The notes beneath the pieces were generated by a model. That model did no database searches and was not told where the DNA came from. It saw only the letters and a list, made by a program, of their open reading frames with translations. A stretch of DNA of 40,466 bases from contig NZ_ABFU01000024.3 in NCBI RefSeq assembly GCF_000171615.1, forward strand, positions 1-40,466. The letters are read 5' to 3'. Below are positions 24,895 through 36,421 of this stretch, piece by piece; the stretch's first letter is position 1, and each line of letters begins with the position of its first letter. The DNA comes from Bacillus coahuilensis m4-4 (GTDB lineage Bacteria > Bacillota > Bacilli > Bacillales > Bacillaceae_K). The position numbers and the translations under genes were made by a program.

Positions 24895-25106
24895 ATGAAT
24901 CGAACTTACATAATTGTATTAGTGTAAGAGAAAAAATGATTGATACAGATACATTAAGCCATATTTTATAGAAATTGGTTTTCTTTTATAGGTATAGTGG
25001 GATACATATAAGGTAGATTATGTGTGGTAGACCTGTGAATTTTGGGTATTCTATACCTGTATGAATGTATTTAATAATTATAAGGAAGAAAGGACAGGTG
25101 AATTAG

Positions 25107-26222
<1,116 letters not shown>

Positions 26223-26225
26223 GCC

Positions 26226-27202
26226 ATGGCCCAAATGACAATGATTCAAGCCATCACTGAAGCCCTGCGCACAGAACTTAAAAATGACGAAAACGTTCTT
26301 GTGTTCGGAGAAGACGTTGGTCTAAACGGTGGGGTTTTCCGTGCAACTGAAGGTCTTCAAAAAGAATTTGGAGAAGACCGTGTATTTGATACACCACTAG
26401 CTGAGTCTGGTATTGGTGGTCTAGCTGTTGGTCTATCTCTTGAAGGATTCCGTCCAGTTCCCGAAATCCAATTCTTTGGTTTCGTTTATGAAGTAATGGA
26501 TTCTGTTAGTGGACAAATGGCACGTTACCGCTACCGTTCAGGTGGTTCCCTGAAAATGCCAATTACAATCCGTTCTCCATTCGGAGGTGGGGTTCATACT
26601 CCTGAGCTTCACGCAGATAGCTTAGAGGGATTAATGGCTCAACAACCAGGTTTAAAAGTAGTTATTCCTTCAACTCCTTACGATGCGAAAGGATTACTAT
26701 TATCAGCAATTCGTGATAATGATCCAGTTATCTTCCTTGAGCATATGAAATTATATCGTTCATTCCGTCAAGAGGTGCCAGAAGAAGAGTATACGATTCC
26801 TCTTGGTAAAGCAGATGTGAAACGTGAAGGTACTGACCTATCCATCATCACTTACGGTGCAATGGTACATGAGTCACTAAAAGCTGCTGACGAACTAGAA
26901 AAAGAAGGATACTCAGTTGAAGTGGTTGACCTTCGTACAATTGCTCCTCTTGATATCCCTACTATTATCGAATCTGTTGAAAAACAGGAAGAGCTATTGT
27001 TGTTCAAGAAGCTCAAAAGCAAGCTGGTATTGCATCTGATATCGTAGCTGAAATCAACGATCGTGCAATCCTAAGCTTAGAAGCACCTGTATTACGTGTT
27101 GCAGCACCTGATACGGTCTTTGCATTCTCTCAAGCTGAGGGCGTATGGCTTCCAAATCATAAAGACGTAATAGAAACGGCTAAAAAAGTTTTAACATTCT
27201 AA
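26226..27202 (+). CDS. pdhB: Pyruvate dehydrogenase E1 beta subunit (frameshifted as read)
   Basis: E1 beta of the pyruvate dehydrogenase complex, 325 residues once corrected, equal to B. subtilis PdhB. N-terminal [22 protein letters not shown] and the [15 protein letters not shown] segment are E1-beta hallmarks. The reading frame fails at the A-run 26980-26984: five A where six give [18 protein letters not shown]. The rest ([13 protein letters not shown] to KKVLTF) lies in the next frame. As read the gene stops at 27047. Loss of pdhB cripples aerobic growth on sugars, so a read error is far likelier than a true mutation. Translation follows pdhA by 3 bases. Confidence 0.95.
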
Positions 27203-27207
27203 TGACC

Positions 27208-27232
27208 AAAGGAAGGGCTCTCCCTTCCTTTT
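27208..27232 (+). terminator. Intra-operon terminator-like hairpin between pdhB and pdhC
   Basis: AAAGGAAGGG (27208-27217) pairs perfectly with CCCTTCCTTT (27222-27231), 4-base loop, then TTTTATA. Could partly end transcription and set less E2/E3 than E1, or protect the pdhAB 3' end. Confidence 0.6.
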
Positions 27233-27258
27233 ATAAAAGAATTAAAGGAGGATCTACC

Positions 27259-28569
27259 ATGTCATTTAAATTCCGACTACCTGATATCGGTGAAGGTATT
27301 CACGAAGGTGAAGTTGTAAAATGGTTTGTTAAACCTGGCGATAAAGTAGAAGAAGATGATGTACTTGCTGAAGTGCAAAACGATAAAGCGGTTGTAGAAA
27401 TTCCGTCTCCTGTTGCAGGAACAGTTGAAAAACTACTAGTTGAAGAAGGAACAGTAGCTGTCGTTGGTGACGTTCTTATTGAATTTGATGCTCCAGGATA
27501 TGAGGATCTAAAATTCAAAGGTGACGATCACGGGGACGAAGCGCCACCTGAAGAAGCAGTAGAAGAAGTTCAAGAAGAAGCAGCAACTGAAGCTACAGAA
27601 GTAGAAGTTGACGAAAGTCGCCGAGTAATCGCTATGCCTTCTGTACGTAAATATGCTCGTGATAAAGGTGTAGATATTCGTGCAATTGAAGGATCAGGTA
27701 AAAATGGTCGTATCGTAAAAGAAGATATCGATGCCTTTATGGATGGTGGTCAAGCTACTCAAGCTGAAGCTACACCTCAAGCTGAAACTAAAGAAGCACC
27801 TAAAGCAGAAGCTACCAAAGAAGAAACCCCTAAAGCTGCAGCAGCGGCGGTTGTACCTGAGGGTGAATTCCCAGAAACTCGTGAGAAGATGAGCGGGATC
27901 CGTAAAGCTATCGCTAAAGCTATGGTAAACTCTAAGCAAACAGCTCCTCACGTTACACTAATGGACGAAGTAGATGTTACAGCACTATGGGCTCACCGTA
28001 AGAAGTTCAAAGACGTAGCTGCAGAAAAAGGCGTTAAGTTAACGTTCTTACCGTATGTGGTTAAAGCTCTTACAAGTGCTTTACGTGAGTATCCTGTATT
28101 AAATACTTCTATTGATGATAGCAAAGATGAAATCGTTCAAAAGCATTATTACAATATTGGGATCGCAGCTGATACTGAAAAAGGTCTACTAGTACCAGTT
28201 GTAAAAAATGCTGATCGTAAATCTATGTTCTCAATTTCTAATGAAATTAACGAACTAGCTTCAAAGGCACGTGAAGGACGTCTTGCTCCTGCAGAAATGA
28301 AAGGTGCTTCATGTACGATTACAAACATCGGTTCTGCTGGTGGACAATGGTTTACTCCAGTAATTAATCATCCTGAAGTAGCTATTTTAGGAATTGGTCG
28401 AATTGCAGAAAAACCTGTAGTTAAAAATGGTGAAATTGTAGCGGCTCCTGTGTTAGCATTATCATTGAGCTTTGATCACCGTATTATTGACGGTGCAACT
28501 GCTCAAAACGCTTTAAATCACATTAAGCGTCTATTAAATGATCCAGAATTATTATTAATGGAGGGGTAA
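27259..28569 (+). CDS. pdhC: Dihydrolipoamide acetyltransferase E2 of pyruvate dehydrogenase
   Basis: 436 residues. Lipoyl domain at about 1-77 with the target Lys in QNDKAVVEI (about residue 42); Glu/Ala-rich linker; subunit-binding domain at about 116-152 ([30 protein letters not shown]); a second Ala/Pro/Lys linker; catalytic domain from about 205, with the active-site motif [14 protein letters not shown] near the C-terminus (His and Asp of the CAT-like site). It forms the core of the complex. ATG at 27259 follows AAAGGAGGATC; the upstream frame to 27202 reads through the intra-operon hairpin and is rejected. One lipoyl domain, as in B. subtilis. Confidence 0.96.
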   Translation: MSFKFRLPDIGEGIHEGEVVKWFVKPGDKVEEDDVLAEVQNDKAVVEIPSPVAGTVEKLLVEEGTVAVVGDVLIEFDAPGYEDLKFKGDDHGDEAPPEEAVEEVQEEAATEATEVEVDESRRVIAMPSVRKYARDKGVDIRAIEGSGKNGRIVKEDIDAFMDGGQATQAEATPQAETKEAPKAEATKEETPKAAAAAVVPEGEFPETREKMSGIRKAIAKAMVNSKQTAPHVTLMDEVDVTALWAHRKKFKDVAAEKGVKLTFLPYVVKALTSALREYPVLNTSIDDSKDEIVQKHYYNIGIAADTEKGLLVPVVKNADRKSMFSISNEINELASKAREGRLAPAEMKGASCTITNIGSAGGQWFTPVINHPEVAILGIGRIAEKPVVKNGEIVAAPVLALSLSFDHRIIDGATAQNALNHIKRLLNDPELLLMEG

Positions 28570-29981
<1,412 letters not shown>

Positions 29982-29990
29982 ATGTATGTA

Positions 29991-30024
29991 AAAACCGATC
30001 TCGCGTATGTGAGATCGGTTTTTT
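29991..30024 (+). terminator. Terminator of the pdh operon
   Basis: AAAACCGATCTC (29991-30002) pairs perfectly with GAGATCGGTTTT (30011-30022), 8-base loop, then T-run. Confidence 0.9.
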
Positions 30025-30691
30025 ATATGGAAATCTCCTTTTCAGGAGCATATTTTATCACTTACTTTTATCTCACATGAAGAATTGCCCTGCTATTATG
30101 TGTGATAAAAGAAAGGAAAATAGTTAAGGGAGTATCATCCACTGTTGCTAGTGTTAAAGAAATCTTTACATACGAAGATTTATCTAACCCAAAAGGAATT
30201 TTGTCCAATTTGTTGAATTTCATGAGTTATAATATGATAAAGAAACTTTTTATAAGAATAATAGTGTATATCTTACCTTTTCTTTTCATTTCTACTGATT
30301 GATTACTGTTATCAGAAAATTTTTTTTGGAAAGCTCCAAGTTGTACGAATTGTATCAACTCAAAACTCTCTAACTCTTTGATTTGAACTCATTCTTATGG
30401 TTTTTCACAATACTTCCCGTCATGTGGTTGATCCAAAATGATTTAAATTCTATAACATGTTAGGGACTATGAATGTTGCATCCCATTCTACCGATTCTGA
30501 CTTTTATTAACTGTAGAAGGTATATCTTCATCACACCAATCAAATTACTTGTCACTAACCTGCCAATTATAACAGAAAAGTTCTTTCACAATAGTCTTCC
30601 TAAAGTTTTTAAGGTAAAAGTAAAAGATAGGATAACTTGTCAGCTTAATAGACTTTCTAATCATACTAAATAATAGTGAGGTGAAGTGATT
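30025..30691. other. 667-base stretch with no supported gene
   Basis: Very AT-rich. A 66-codon frame (GTG 30102 to 30302) has no Shine-Dalgarno site before it; it is Lys/Ile/Phe rich with a hydrophobic end and matches nothing I know. A second frame (30473-30673) and a minus-strand frame overlapping the lipase start look like chance. In B. subtilis this place holds the small lipoprotein gene slp, which I cannot find. It may be a decayed gene. Confidence 0.4.
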
Positions 30692-31621
30692 ATGAAACTT
30701 GTGGACGGTGTATTCGAGGGAGGCGGGGTAAGAGGAATTGCTCATGTAGGGGCAGTACAAGCTATTGAAGACCAAGGCTATTCGTGGAATCGTTTGGCTG
30801 GTACTTCAGCAGGGGCGATCATCGCTGCTTTACTTGCAAGTGGATATAACGCGAAGGAATTAAGAGTCATAATGAAGGAATTAGATTATGTACGATTCTT
30901 AAAAAAGAATTGGATAAATTATGTGCCGTTTATTGGACAAGGATTGAACTTACTGTTTCATGAAGGATTTTATAAAAATACGTTTCAAGAACAGTGGTTA
31001 ACGGAGAAATTAGCACATAAAAATGTGTATTCATTTAATGATTTAGAAGAATGTCAGCTTAAAATTATCGTGTCAGACATCACCAATAATAGAATGACTA
31101 TTTTTCCAGATGATTTAGAGTGGTACGGAGAAACGGATGAGTTTTCGGTTGCTAAGGCCGTGACCATGAGCTGCACTATACCTATCTATTTTCAACCGAT
31201 TATATGGAAAACAAAACAGTTTTCTTCCCCTAATTTAATGGTCGACGGAGGATTACTGAGTAATTTTCCAATTTGGATTTTCGATTCTCCCCATATTCCT
31301 AGATGGCCAACATTTGGTTTTCATTTTAAACGAGAAGAAACGGTTTCAAGGTATTCAAGTGGAATCTTTAGTATAGTAAAGTCATTATTATCAACGATGC
31401 TGCAAGCACATGATTATCGGCATTTAGACGAGGAAGCATTGGCAAGAACCATACTTATTCCTACTGACTCCATATCTAGTACTGATTTTGGTTTAACTGA
31501 AGGACAAAAAGAATGGTTGTATCAAGCTGGATACTCCTCTGCCTATCATTTTCTAGAAAAGTGGAATTTTCATGATTATATTACTATATTTAGAAATGAA
31601 TTTATTTCCAGTAAGAAATAA
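30692..31621 (+). CDS. Patatin-like phospholipase (RssA-type)
   Basis: 309 residues. Oxyanion loop GGGVRGIAHVG (about 10-20), nucleophile elbow GTSAG with Ser39, and the dyad Asp185 in VDGGLLSN are intact: a complete Ser-Asp hydrolase. No signal peptide; the C-terminal half has a basic/aromatic patch that may touch membranes. It probably acts on lipids or acyl esters in the cytoplasm; substrate unknown. The GTG at 30686 lies inside the GAGGTGAAGTG ribosome site, so the ATG at 30692, eight bases after GAGGTG, is preferred. Not in the B. subtilis order at this place. Confidence 0.88.
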   Translation: MKLVDGVFEGGGVRGIAHVGAVQAIEDQGYSWNRLAGTSAGAIIAALLASGYNAKELRVIMKELDYVRFLKKNWINYVPFIGQGLNLLFHEGFYKNTFQEQWLTEKLAHKNVYSFNDLEECQLKIIVSDITNNRMTIFPDDLEWYGETDEFSVAKAVTMSCTIPIYFQPIIWKTKQFSSPNLMVDGGLLSNFPIWIFDSPHIPRWPTFGFHFKREETVSRYSSGIFSIVKSLLSTMLQAHDYRHLDEEALARTILIPTDSISSTDFGLTEGQKEWLYQAGYSSAYHFLEKWNFHDYITIFRNEFISSKK

Positions 31622-31694
31622 TCTGTTCTGATAGGAATGTATCGTTTCACAACTAAATATAGTATGGTAAAAAGACGGTAAAGAGAGTGATATC

Positions 31695-31946
31695 ATGATA
31701 AGAGTAGCAGCTATCTCTATTCATATGCTTTTATGGAGTCTTTTTACATTAACTGAGTTCTTAACATTAGATGGAACAGTAGTAAAGTGGATCATGTTTG
31801 GCGTGTTTATTTTTATCTGTTATCGAATTAGTAGAATGTTTTCTTATAAACCAACTCATTCTGTACTATTAACGTTAGGAACATTGCTTTTTTACGAAAT
31901 AGTCAAAGGATTGTTTTGGATATATTTTTCTATACTATCCGTTTAA
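31695..31946 (+). CDS. Small membrane protein of unknown function
   Basis: 83 residues, nearly all hydrophobic: helices at about 5-20, 29-46 and 58-81 with a short basic loop (RISRMFSYKP) between the second and third. No family recognised. AAGAGAGTGATATC before the ATG is a fair ribosome site. It lies 73 bases after the lipase gene and 54 before the deacetylase gene, both in the same direction. Confidence 0.6.
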   Translation: MIRVAAISIHMLLWSLFTLTEFLTLDGTVVKWIMFGVFIFICYRISRMFSYKPTHSVLLTLGTLLFYEIVKGLFWIYFSILSV

Positions 31947-32000
31947 TCAATTTGACTATGATAAAATGAAAAAAGACTAAAACGTAGAAGGGTGACACAA

Positions 32001-32834
32001 ATGAGAAAAAGAGCGGCTATTTTAACCAGTTTACTTCTACTCGTAGGCTGTCAAACTGATCAAGAGACAGAACAAAATACTATTATTGACGAGGTAGAAG
32101 ATCGGGAAAGAGAGGAATCAATAGTAGAAGAACCTACTGAATCGGCGGAAGAGAAATTAGACGAGGTAGAACCAACGGAGGAAGTAGTTCAAGAGCCAAC
32201 AGTGCCTCAATATAAACTTAATGAATCTAACTGGTCTATTGAGCCTATATCAGATGCAAACCCACAGGTTGTATTATTAACGATTGATGATGCTCCTGAT
32301 CAACATGCATTAGACATGGCGAAAACATTAAAAGCTATGAATGCCCCAGCTATTTTCTTTGTGAATGGACATTTTCTTGATACTCCTGAAGAAAAACAGA
32401 TTTTAAAAGAAATTTATGATTTAGGCTTCCCAATAGGAAACCATACGTATAGTCATAGTAATCTGAAAGATTTATCAGAAGAAAAGCAGCGAGAAGAAAT
32501 CATTTCGATTAGTGACTTAGTGGAAGAAATAACCGGTGAGAGACCGAAATTTTTCAGAGCTCCTTTTGGTAGTAACACAGAATACAGTAAATCAGTTGTA
32601 GCGGAAGAAAAGATGCTGCTAATGAACTGGACATATGGATACGATTGGGAAAAAGAATATCAAACAAAAGAAGCGATTGCAGATATCATGGTAAATACTC
32701 CTTATTTAAATCATGGAGCAAATTTATTAATGCATGACCGTACTTGGACTAATGAGGGACTAGAAGATATCGTACAAGGTCTGCGCGATAAAGGCTATGA
32801 AATGGTAGACCCAAATGAAATACAAACCCCATAA
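32001..32834 (+). CDS. Polysaccharide deacetylase lipoprotein (NodB domain)
   Basis: 277 residues. Signal peptide with lipobox LLVGC (Cys17), then a long acidic Glu/Thr-rich linker (about 18-75), then a NodB deacetylase domain with all motifs: TIDDAPD (two metal/catalytic Asp), the HTYSH pair, RAPFG and LMHDR. It should be anchored outside the membrane and deacetylate peptidoglycan or another glycan. ATG at 32001 has AGAAGG nine bases before; the GTG at 31992 falls inside the ribosome-site region. The acidic linker is unusually strong. Closed by a terminator. Confidence 0.88.
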   Translation: MRKRAAILTSLLLLVGCQTDQETEQNTIIDEVEDREREESIVEEPTESAEEKLDEVEPTEEVVQEPTVPQYKLNESNWSIEPISDANPQVVLLTIDDAPDQHALDMAKTLKAMNAPAIFFVNGHFLDTPEEKQILKEIYDLGFPIGNHTYSHSNLKDLSEEKQREEIISISDLVEEITGERPKFFRAPFGSNTEYSKSVVAEEKMLLMNWTYGYDWEKEYQTKEAIADIMVNTPYLNHGANLLMHDRTWTNEGLEDIVQGLRDKGYEMVDPNEIQTP

Positions 32835-32835
32835 C

Positions 32836-32864
32836 AAAAAAGCACCCCCAGGGTGCTTTTTTTT
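32836..32864 (+). terminator. Terminator of the deacetylase gene
   Basis: AAAAAGCACCC pairs with GGGTGCTTTTT (from 32851), 3-base loop, followed by T-run. Confidence 0.88.
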
Positions 32865-32925
32865 ATGCTTTTATAAATAGTATGGTAGATAAAAGCATTT
32901 TTTAGAAGTTGAATAATGTAAAATG

Positions 32926-33132
32926 ATGATGGCTCCTTGAGGTGCAGGACCACTTTCTTTGGATGATTATAATGATGACTACTATGCAATGTGCTTCGGA
33001 ACGCAAAGCTTTTTTACGGAATCAGACAGCGATGTTACCAAAAATTATTCTTATGCAACGAACTTAAATAATAGACCTAATTTATGGTACATTTATTTTA
33101 ATGTGACATACAGTTTAGGCTTGATATTTTAA
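32926..33132 (+). other. Possible decayed acidic ORF before SR1
   Basis: Two ATG codons, Ala-Pro, a TGA at 32938-32940, and then 63 open codons: PLSLDDYNDDYYAM, then CFGTQSFFTESDSDV. Tyr/Asp-rich and not random-looking, but without a ribosome site and interrupted by the stop. The frame also runs through the first CcpN site. No family recognised. This is most of the 370 bases between the deacetylase and SR1P genes. Confidence 0.25.
33102..33112 (+). promoter_or_regulatory. CcpN operator 1 of SR1
   Basis: TGTGACATACA matches the published CcpN consensus TRTGHYATAYW at every position. CcpN is the gluconeogenic repressor that shuts off gapB, pckA and sr1 under glycolysis in B. subtilis. This site lies just upstream of the -35 hexamer. 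Confidence 0.75.
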
Positions 33133-33149
33133 ATGTGTTATATTATTAT
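33121..33149 (+). promoter_or_regulatory. Promoter of SR1
   Basis: TTGATA (33121-33126), exactly 17 bases, TATTAT (33144-33149). Predicted start of transcription near 33156. Confidence 0.7.
33134..33144 (+). promoter_or_regulatory. CcpN operator 2 of SR1, abutting the -10
   Basis: TGTGTTATATT again matches TRTGHYATAYW at every position and ends on the first base of the -10. Two sites, one upstream of -35 and one at the spacer, mirror the arrangement at B. subtilis sr1. Confidence 0.75.
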
Positions 33150-33203
33150 AGATTCAAAGAAAGAAATCGCTTACAAACAACACTAAACAAAGGGGTTGAA
33201 ACA

Positions 33204-33320
33204 ATGGGTACAATCGTATGTAAATCTTGTTTAGGTACCATGGAGCACTATGATGAGGAAAAAGTAACGGTTTTGTATTCTGATTGTGGATGCGGGGAAG
33301 AAGAAGAATTACAGGATTAA
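33204..33320 (+). CDS. sr1P: SR1P, GapA-binding peptide
   Basis: 38 residues. GTIVCKSC at the start and the core KVTVLYSDCGCG match the SR1P family (B. subtilis SR1P: GTIVCQDC and DEKVTTLYG). Known role in B. subtilis: binds GapA and promotes its interaction with RNase J1, linking SR1 with RNA decay; it also stabilises the gapA operon mRNA. Four Cys (two pairs) could hold a metal. AAAGGGG lies nine bases before the ATG at 33204; an earlier in-frame start (33135) is inside the promoter and is rejected. Both partners of its known complex have relatives here (RNase J1 at 19961). Confidence 0.85.
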   Translation: MGTIVCKSCLGTMEHYDEEKVTVLYSDCGCGEEEELQD

Positions 33321-33341
33321 AGCGATTTGACAAAGGGGAAT

Positions 33342-33376
33342 AAAAAGATGTATCCGAGGACGGATACATCTTTTTT
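33342..33376. terminator. SR1 / speA bidirectional terminator
   Basis: AAAAGATGTATCCG (33343-33356) pairs perfectly with CGGATACATCTTTT (33361-33374), 4-base loop, T-runs on both strands. Confidence 0.88.
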
Positions 33377-34845
33377 ATCGTATAGCCTGATGCTCTTTAA
33401 TAACGCGTAAGTAACTTAAATCATAATCTTCGGGACCTTGAACTGGTAACCCCGCTTCAATATTTTTTTGAATGTAGTCAATGTTATCCTCGGTTATAAT
33501 TTCCCCAGGTATAAAAATTGGAATGCCTGGTGGATAGACCATAATAAATTCAGCAATGATACGACCAGCTGACTCTCTTATTGGAACGACTTCTGTATCC
33601 GCATAAAAGGCATCTCTTGGTGTAACAGCTAGTAATGGGATATCTGGTAACATCACGGCAATCTCACGTTCTCCTGAATGATCAATAAAGGTAGCAGATA
33701 ATTTTTGTAAGGCTTCAACCAAGATATTTGCTTCTCTCTCCGTATCACCAGGTGTTATAATACATAATAAGTTGTATAAATCTGACATTTCAACTTCGAT
33801 ATTATAGGTTTCTCTTAGCCATTTTTCTGCATCGAAGCCAGTAATGCCTAAATCTTTAACAGAAATTATTAATTTTGTCGGATCATAATCATAAGTAGCC
33901 TTCGTACCTAAAATTTCTTTTCCTACACAGTCAATATGGTCTATTTCATTAATGCGACTGCGCGTATTTTGTGCTAAACGAATGGCTCGATCAATTAATT
34001 CATGACCTTCCATAACTAATCTTTTTCTAGCTACATCTAATGAAGCCAGCAACAAATAAGAAGTGGAGGTAGTAGTTAGCATGCTTAAAATTGCTTGCAC
34101 ACGCTTCGGAGACACTAACCCGCTCTTTACATTAAGTATAGAGCTTTGAGTCATACTGCCACCTAACTTATGAACGCTAGTAGCAGCCATGTCAGCGCCT
34201 GCTTGCATCGCGGAAAGCGGTAAATCTTCATGGAAATGGATATGCACACCATGAGCTTCATCGACTAGAACTGGGACATTATAGGAATGAGCTAATTCTA
34301 CAATCTCTTTTAAATTAGCAGAAATCCCAAAATAGGTAGGATTAATCACTAACACACCTTTAGCATCAGGGTGTTGAAGTAGTGCACGTTCAACTAAATC
34401 TGAAGTTATTCCGTGGGAAATACCTAAATTCTCATCAACAGAAGGATGAATGAAAATAGGAGTGGCACCTGAAAAAACAATAGCACTCATCACGGATTTG
34501 TGAACATTTCGCGGTACAATTATTTTATCCCCAGGACCACAGACACTCATTACCATAGCCATAATGGCGCCCGAGGTACCTTGAACAAGAAAAAAAAGTA
34601 TGATCTGCACCAAAGGCCTCTGCTGCTAAGTCTTGTGCTTCTTTTATCATCCCTTTTGGATGATGAAGGTCATCGAGAGGACCAATGTTTATTAAATCAA
34701 TAGATAATGCATTCTCACCAATAAATGCTCGGAATTCAGGGTCCATCCCTGCACCTTTTTTGTGACCCGGAATATGAAACTGAACAGGGTTCTTTTTACT
34801 GTGTTCTAACAAGCCAGTATATAACGGCGTTTTTTCTTGAGACAA
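33375..34845 (-). CDS. speA: Arginine decarboxylase SpeA (Orn/Lys/Arg decarboxylase family; frameshifted as read)
   Basis: PLP enzyme that makes agmatine from arginine, the first step of polyamine synthesis in Bacillus. About 489 residues after correction (B. subtilis SpeA 490). Visible: FHIPGHKKGAG, DLINIGPLDDLHHP, and the PLP Lys in SVHKLGGSMTQSS. Break: the A-run 34590-34597 has eight instead of seven; fixing it joins GADHTFF to LVQGTSGAIMAMVMS. The start is a TTG at 34845 with AGAGGTG upstream, since no ATG is near. As read, pieces are 33375-34613 and 34525-34845. It converges on SR1, which in B. subtilis targets arginine metabolism. Confidence 0.92.
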
Positions 34846-35050
34846 TCAATTCACACCTCTTTATTTAAATACATAAAATCTTTGGTAGTAAAGGGATATT
34901 GTTCCTAACTACTCCCGAGAATTATAGCATTTCTTCTTTTTTTTTACTTACATTATATTCTCCGTATATGTTTAACGCATCTTGAAGATATATAAACCTC
35001 TTTTTTAGCATGCTCACCTATATAGAATTCATAACGAAAGGATGAAAAAG

Positions 35051-36013
35051 TTGAACTGGTCGACTAGAGTCACAAAGGAATTAGGTATACAATACCCTAT
35101 TATTCAAGGCGGTTTAGCGTACTTAGCGTATAGTAAGCTTGCATCAAGCGTTTCAAATGCTGGTGGCTTAGGTCAAATAACTGCCATGAGCTTACCTTCA
35201 CCAATAGAGTTACGTGAAGAAATAAGAAAAACGAATGAATTAACAAATAAGCCATTTGGAGTTAATTTTGCGATTGGTCAGCATGGAAGACCTTTTGAGC
35301 ATATGCTTGAAGCCGCTCTAGAAGAAGAAGTATCGATTGTGAGTGTTACAGGTGGAAATCCTACTGGTTTTTTTAAGCTTTTGGAAGGGACAAGTGTAAA
35401 AACTCTTGTACTTGTTGCAGGAGTAAGACAAGCAGTGAAAGCAGAGGAAATTGGTGCGGATATGGTGATGGTAGTAGGACAGGAAGGAGGAGGACATTTA
35501 GGTAAGGAAGATGTTGGTACTATGGTACTTGTGCCAAGAGTTGTAGATTCGGTATCTATACCCGTTATTGCATCTGGAGGAATAGGAGATGCAAGAGGGT
35601 TAATGGCAGCACTCTCACTTGGTGCTGAAGGAATAGAGATGGGGACTCGATTTATTGCTACGAAAGAATGTGAGCATGCCCATCCAAATTATAAAGAAGC
35701 TATACTTAAAGGTACTGAACGAGACACCGTCGTCATTAAAAGGAGTATGGGTGCACCTGGAAGAGCTATTCAAAACGCCTGGACAGATGAGATTTTACTT
35801 AAAGAAAGTGAACAAGCTTCCTACGAAACGTTAAAGGATCATATTAGCGGAAAGAGAAATCAAGATTTCATTCACCATGGTAACTTGAATGAAGGATATG
35901 GATGGGGAGGGCAAGTAATGGGTCTCATTCATGATGTTCCTTCCTGTAGTGAACTAATAGACCGGATGATATCAGATGCAGAAACACTCAGAACAAAATG
36001 GGCATCCGTGTAA
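35051..36013 (+). CDS. Nitronate monooxygenase / FabK-like flavoprotein
   Basis: TIM-barrel FMN enzyme of 320 residues. Visible: [11 protein letters not shown] near the start, AGGLGQIT, the [11 protein letters not shown] loop and the phosphate-binding [13 protein letters not shown] and [13 protein letters not shown] segments. In 2-nitropropane dioxygenase/nitronate monooxygenases, the His in GGHLG is catalytic; FabK enoyl-ACP reductases share this fold, so the role is not fixed. Start: AAAGG abuts the ATG at 35042 with no spacing, so the TTG at 35051 (nine bases on) is preferred; both are in frame. yktA starts 57 bases later and may be co-transcribed. Confidence 0.85.
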   Translation: MNWSTRVTKELGIQYPIIQGGLAYLAYSKLASSVSNAGGLGQITAMSLPSPIELREEIRKTNELTNKPFGVNFAIGQHGRPFEHMLEAALEEEVSIVSVTGGNPTGFFKLLEGTSVKTLVLVAGVRQAVKAEEIGADMVMVVGQEGGGHLGKEDVGTMVLVPRVVDSVSIPVIASGGIGDARGLMAALSLGAEGIEMGTRFIATKECEHAHPNYKEAILKGTERDTVVIKRSMGAPGRAIQNAWTDEILLKESEQASYETLKDHISGKRNQDFIHHGNLNEGYGWGGQVMGLIHDVPSCSELIDRMISDAETLRTKWASV

Positions 36014-36069
36014 TTTTACTTAAAACGTGTATAGTAAAGGGTATAAGAGGTAGAAATGTAGGTGAGGAA

Positions 36070-36342
36070 ATGGAATATCAATATCCTTTTTCTTTGGATT
36101 GGTCAAAGGATGAAGTGATAGACGTCATTAAATTTTTTGAGCTAGTCGAAAGAGCGTATGAAAAAAACGTATCCAAAGAACAATTCATGATCACATATAA
36201 ACGGTTTAAAGAAATTGTTCCAAGCAAATCGGAAGAAAAGAAAATATGTAATGAATTTGAAGAGTCTAGTGGATATTCTTCTTACCATGTTGTCAAGAAA
36301 GCAAAGGAAGCAGAAGACGGTCAAAGCATTACGATGAAATGA
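36070..36342 (+). CDS. yktA: YktA (UPF0223 family)
   Basis: 90 residues matching the UPF0223 family: [12 protein letters not shown] opening, [23 protein letters not shown] and the closing [17 protein letters not shown]. Small, soluble, helical, no known reaction. ATG at 36070 follows AGGTGAGG; a longer frame to 35998 overlaps the previous gene's end. A strong hairpin closes it. Confidence 0.9.
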   Translation: MEYQYPFSLDWSKDEVIDVIKFFELVERAYEKNVSKEQFMITYKRFKEIVPSKSEEKKICNEFEESSGYSSYHVVKKAKEAEDGQSITMK

Positions 36343-36344
36343 TC

Positions 36345-36372
36345 AAAACCACGGGAGTAGTCCCGTGGTTTT
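36345..36372. terminator. Bidirectional terminator between yktA and yktB
   Basis: AAAACCACGGGA (36345-36356) pairs perfectly with TCCCGTGGTTTT (36361-36372), 4-base loop. Confidence 0.88.
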
Positions 36373-36421
36373 GTGTGTTTATTAGAACAGTTGAGGAATT
36401 AGAATGGGCTTATCTCAATGT

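Larger units (their letters stand above)
24696..25106 (+). other. Long AT-rich leader of the pdh operon, no clear gene
   Basis: 411 bases between the ykyA terminator and pdhA. I see no strong gene, only three direct repeats, a tentative promoter and a doubtful peptide. A small frame (ATG 24832, AGAGGAAG upstream) stops after 11 codons. If one T is missing from the five-T run before 24861, the frame continues to 24971 as a 46-codon peptide with a hydrophobic middle; the window's other homopolymer errors make this possible but not shown. Confidence 0.5.
33156..33376 (+). ncRNA. sr1: SR1 dual-function small RNA
   Basis: From the predicted start to the terminator is about 220 bases, close to the 205-base SR1 of B. 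subtilis, which has the same neighbours (pdhD and speA). SR1 pairs with the ahrC mRNA, which encodes an arginine-catabolism activator, and also encodes SR1P. Here the peptide occupies about half of the RNA. The match rests on the peptide, the CcpN sites and the location, since I cannot run an alignment for the ahrC-pairing stretches. The exact 5' end is not proven. Confidence 0.75.

Noticed and set aside
30545..30775. Minus-strand frame overlapping the lipase start
   Set aside because: Covers the lipase start and has no site or motif.
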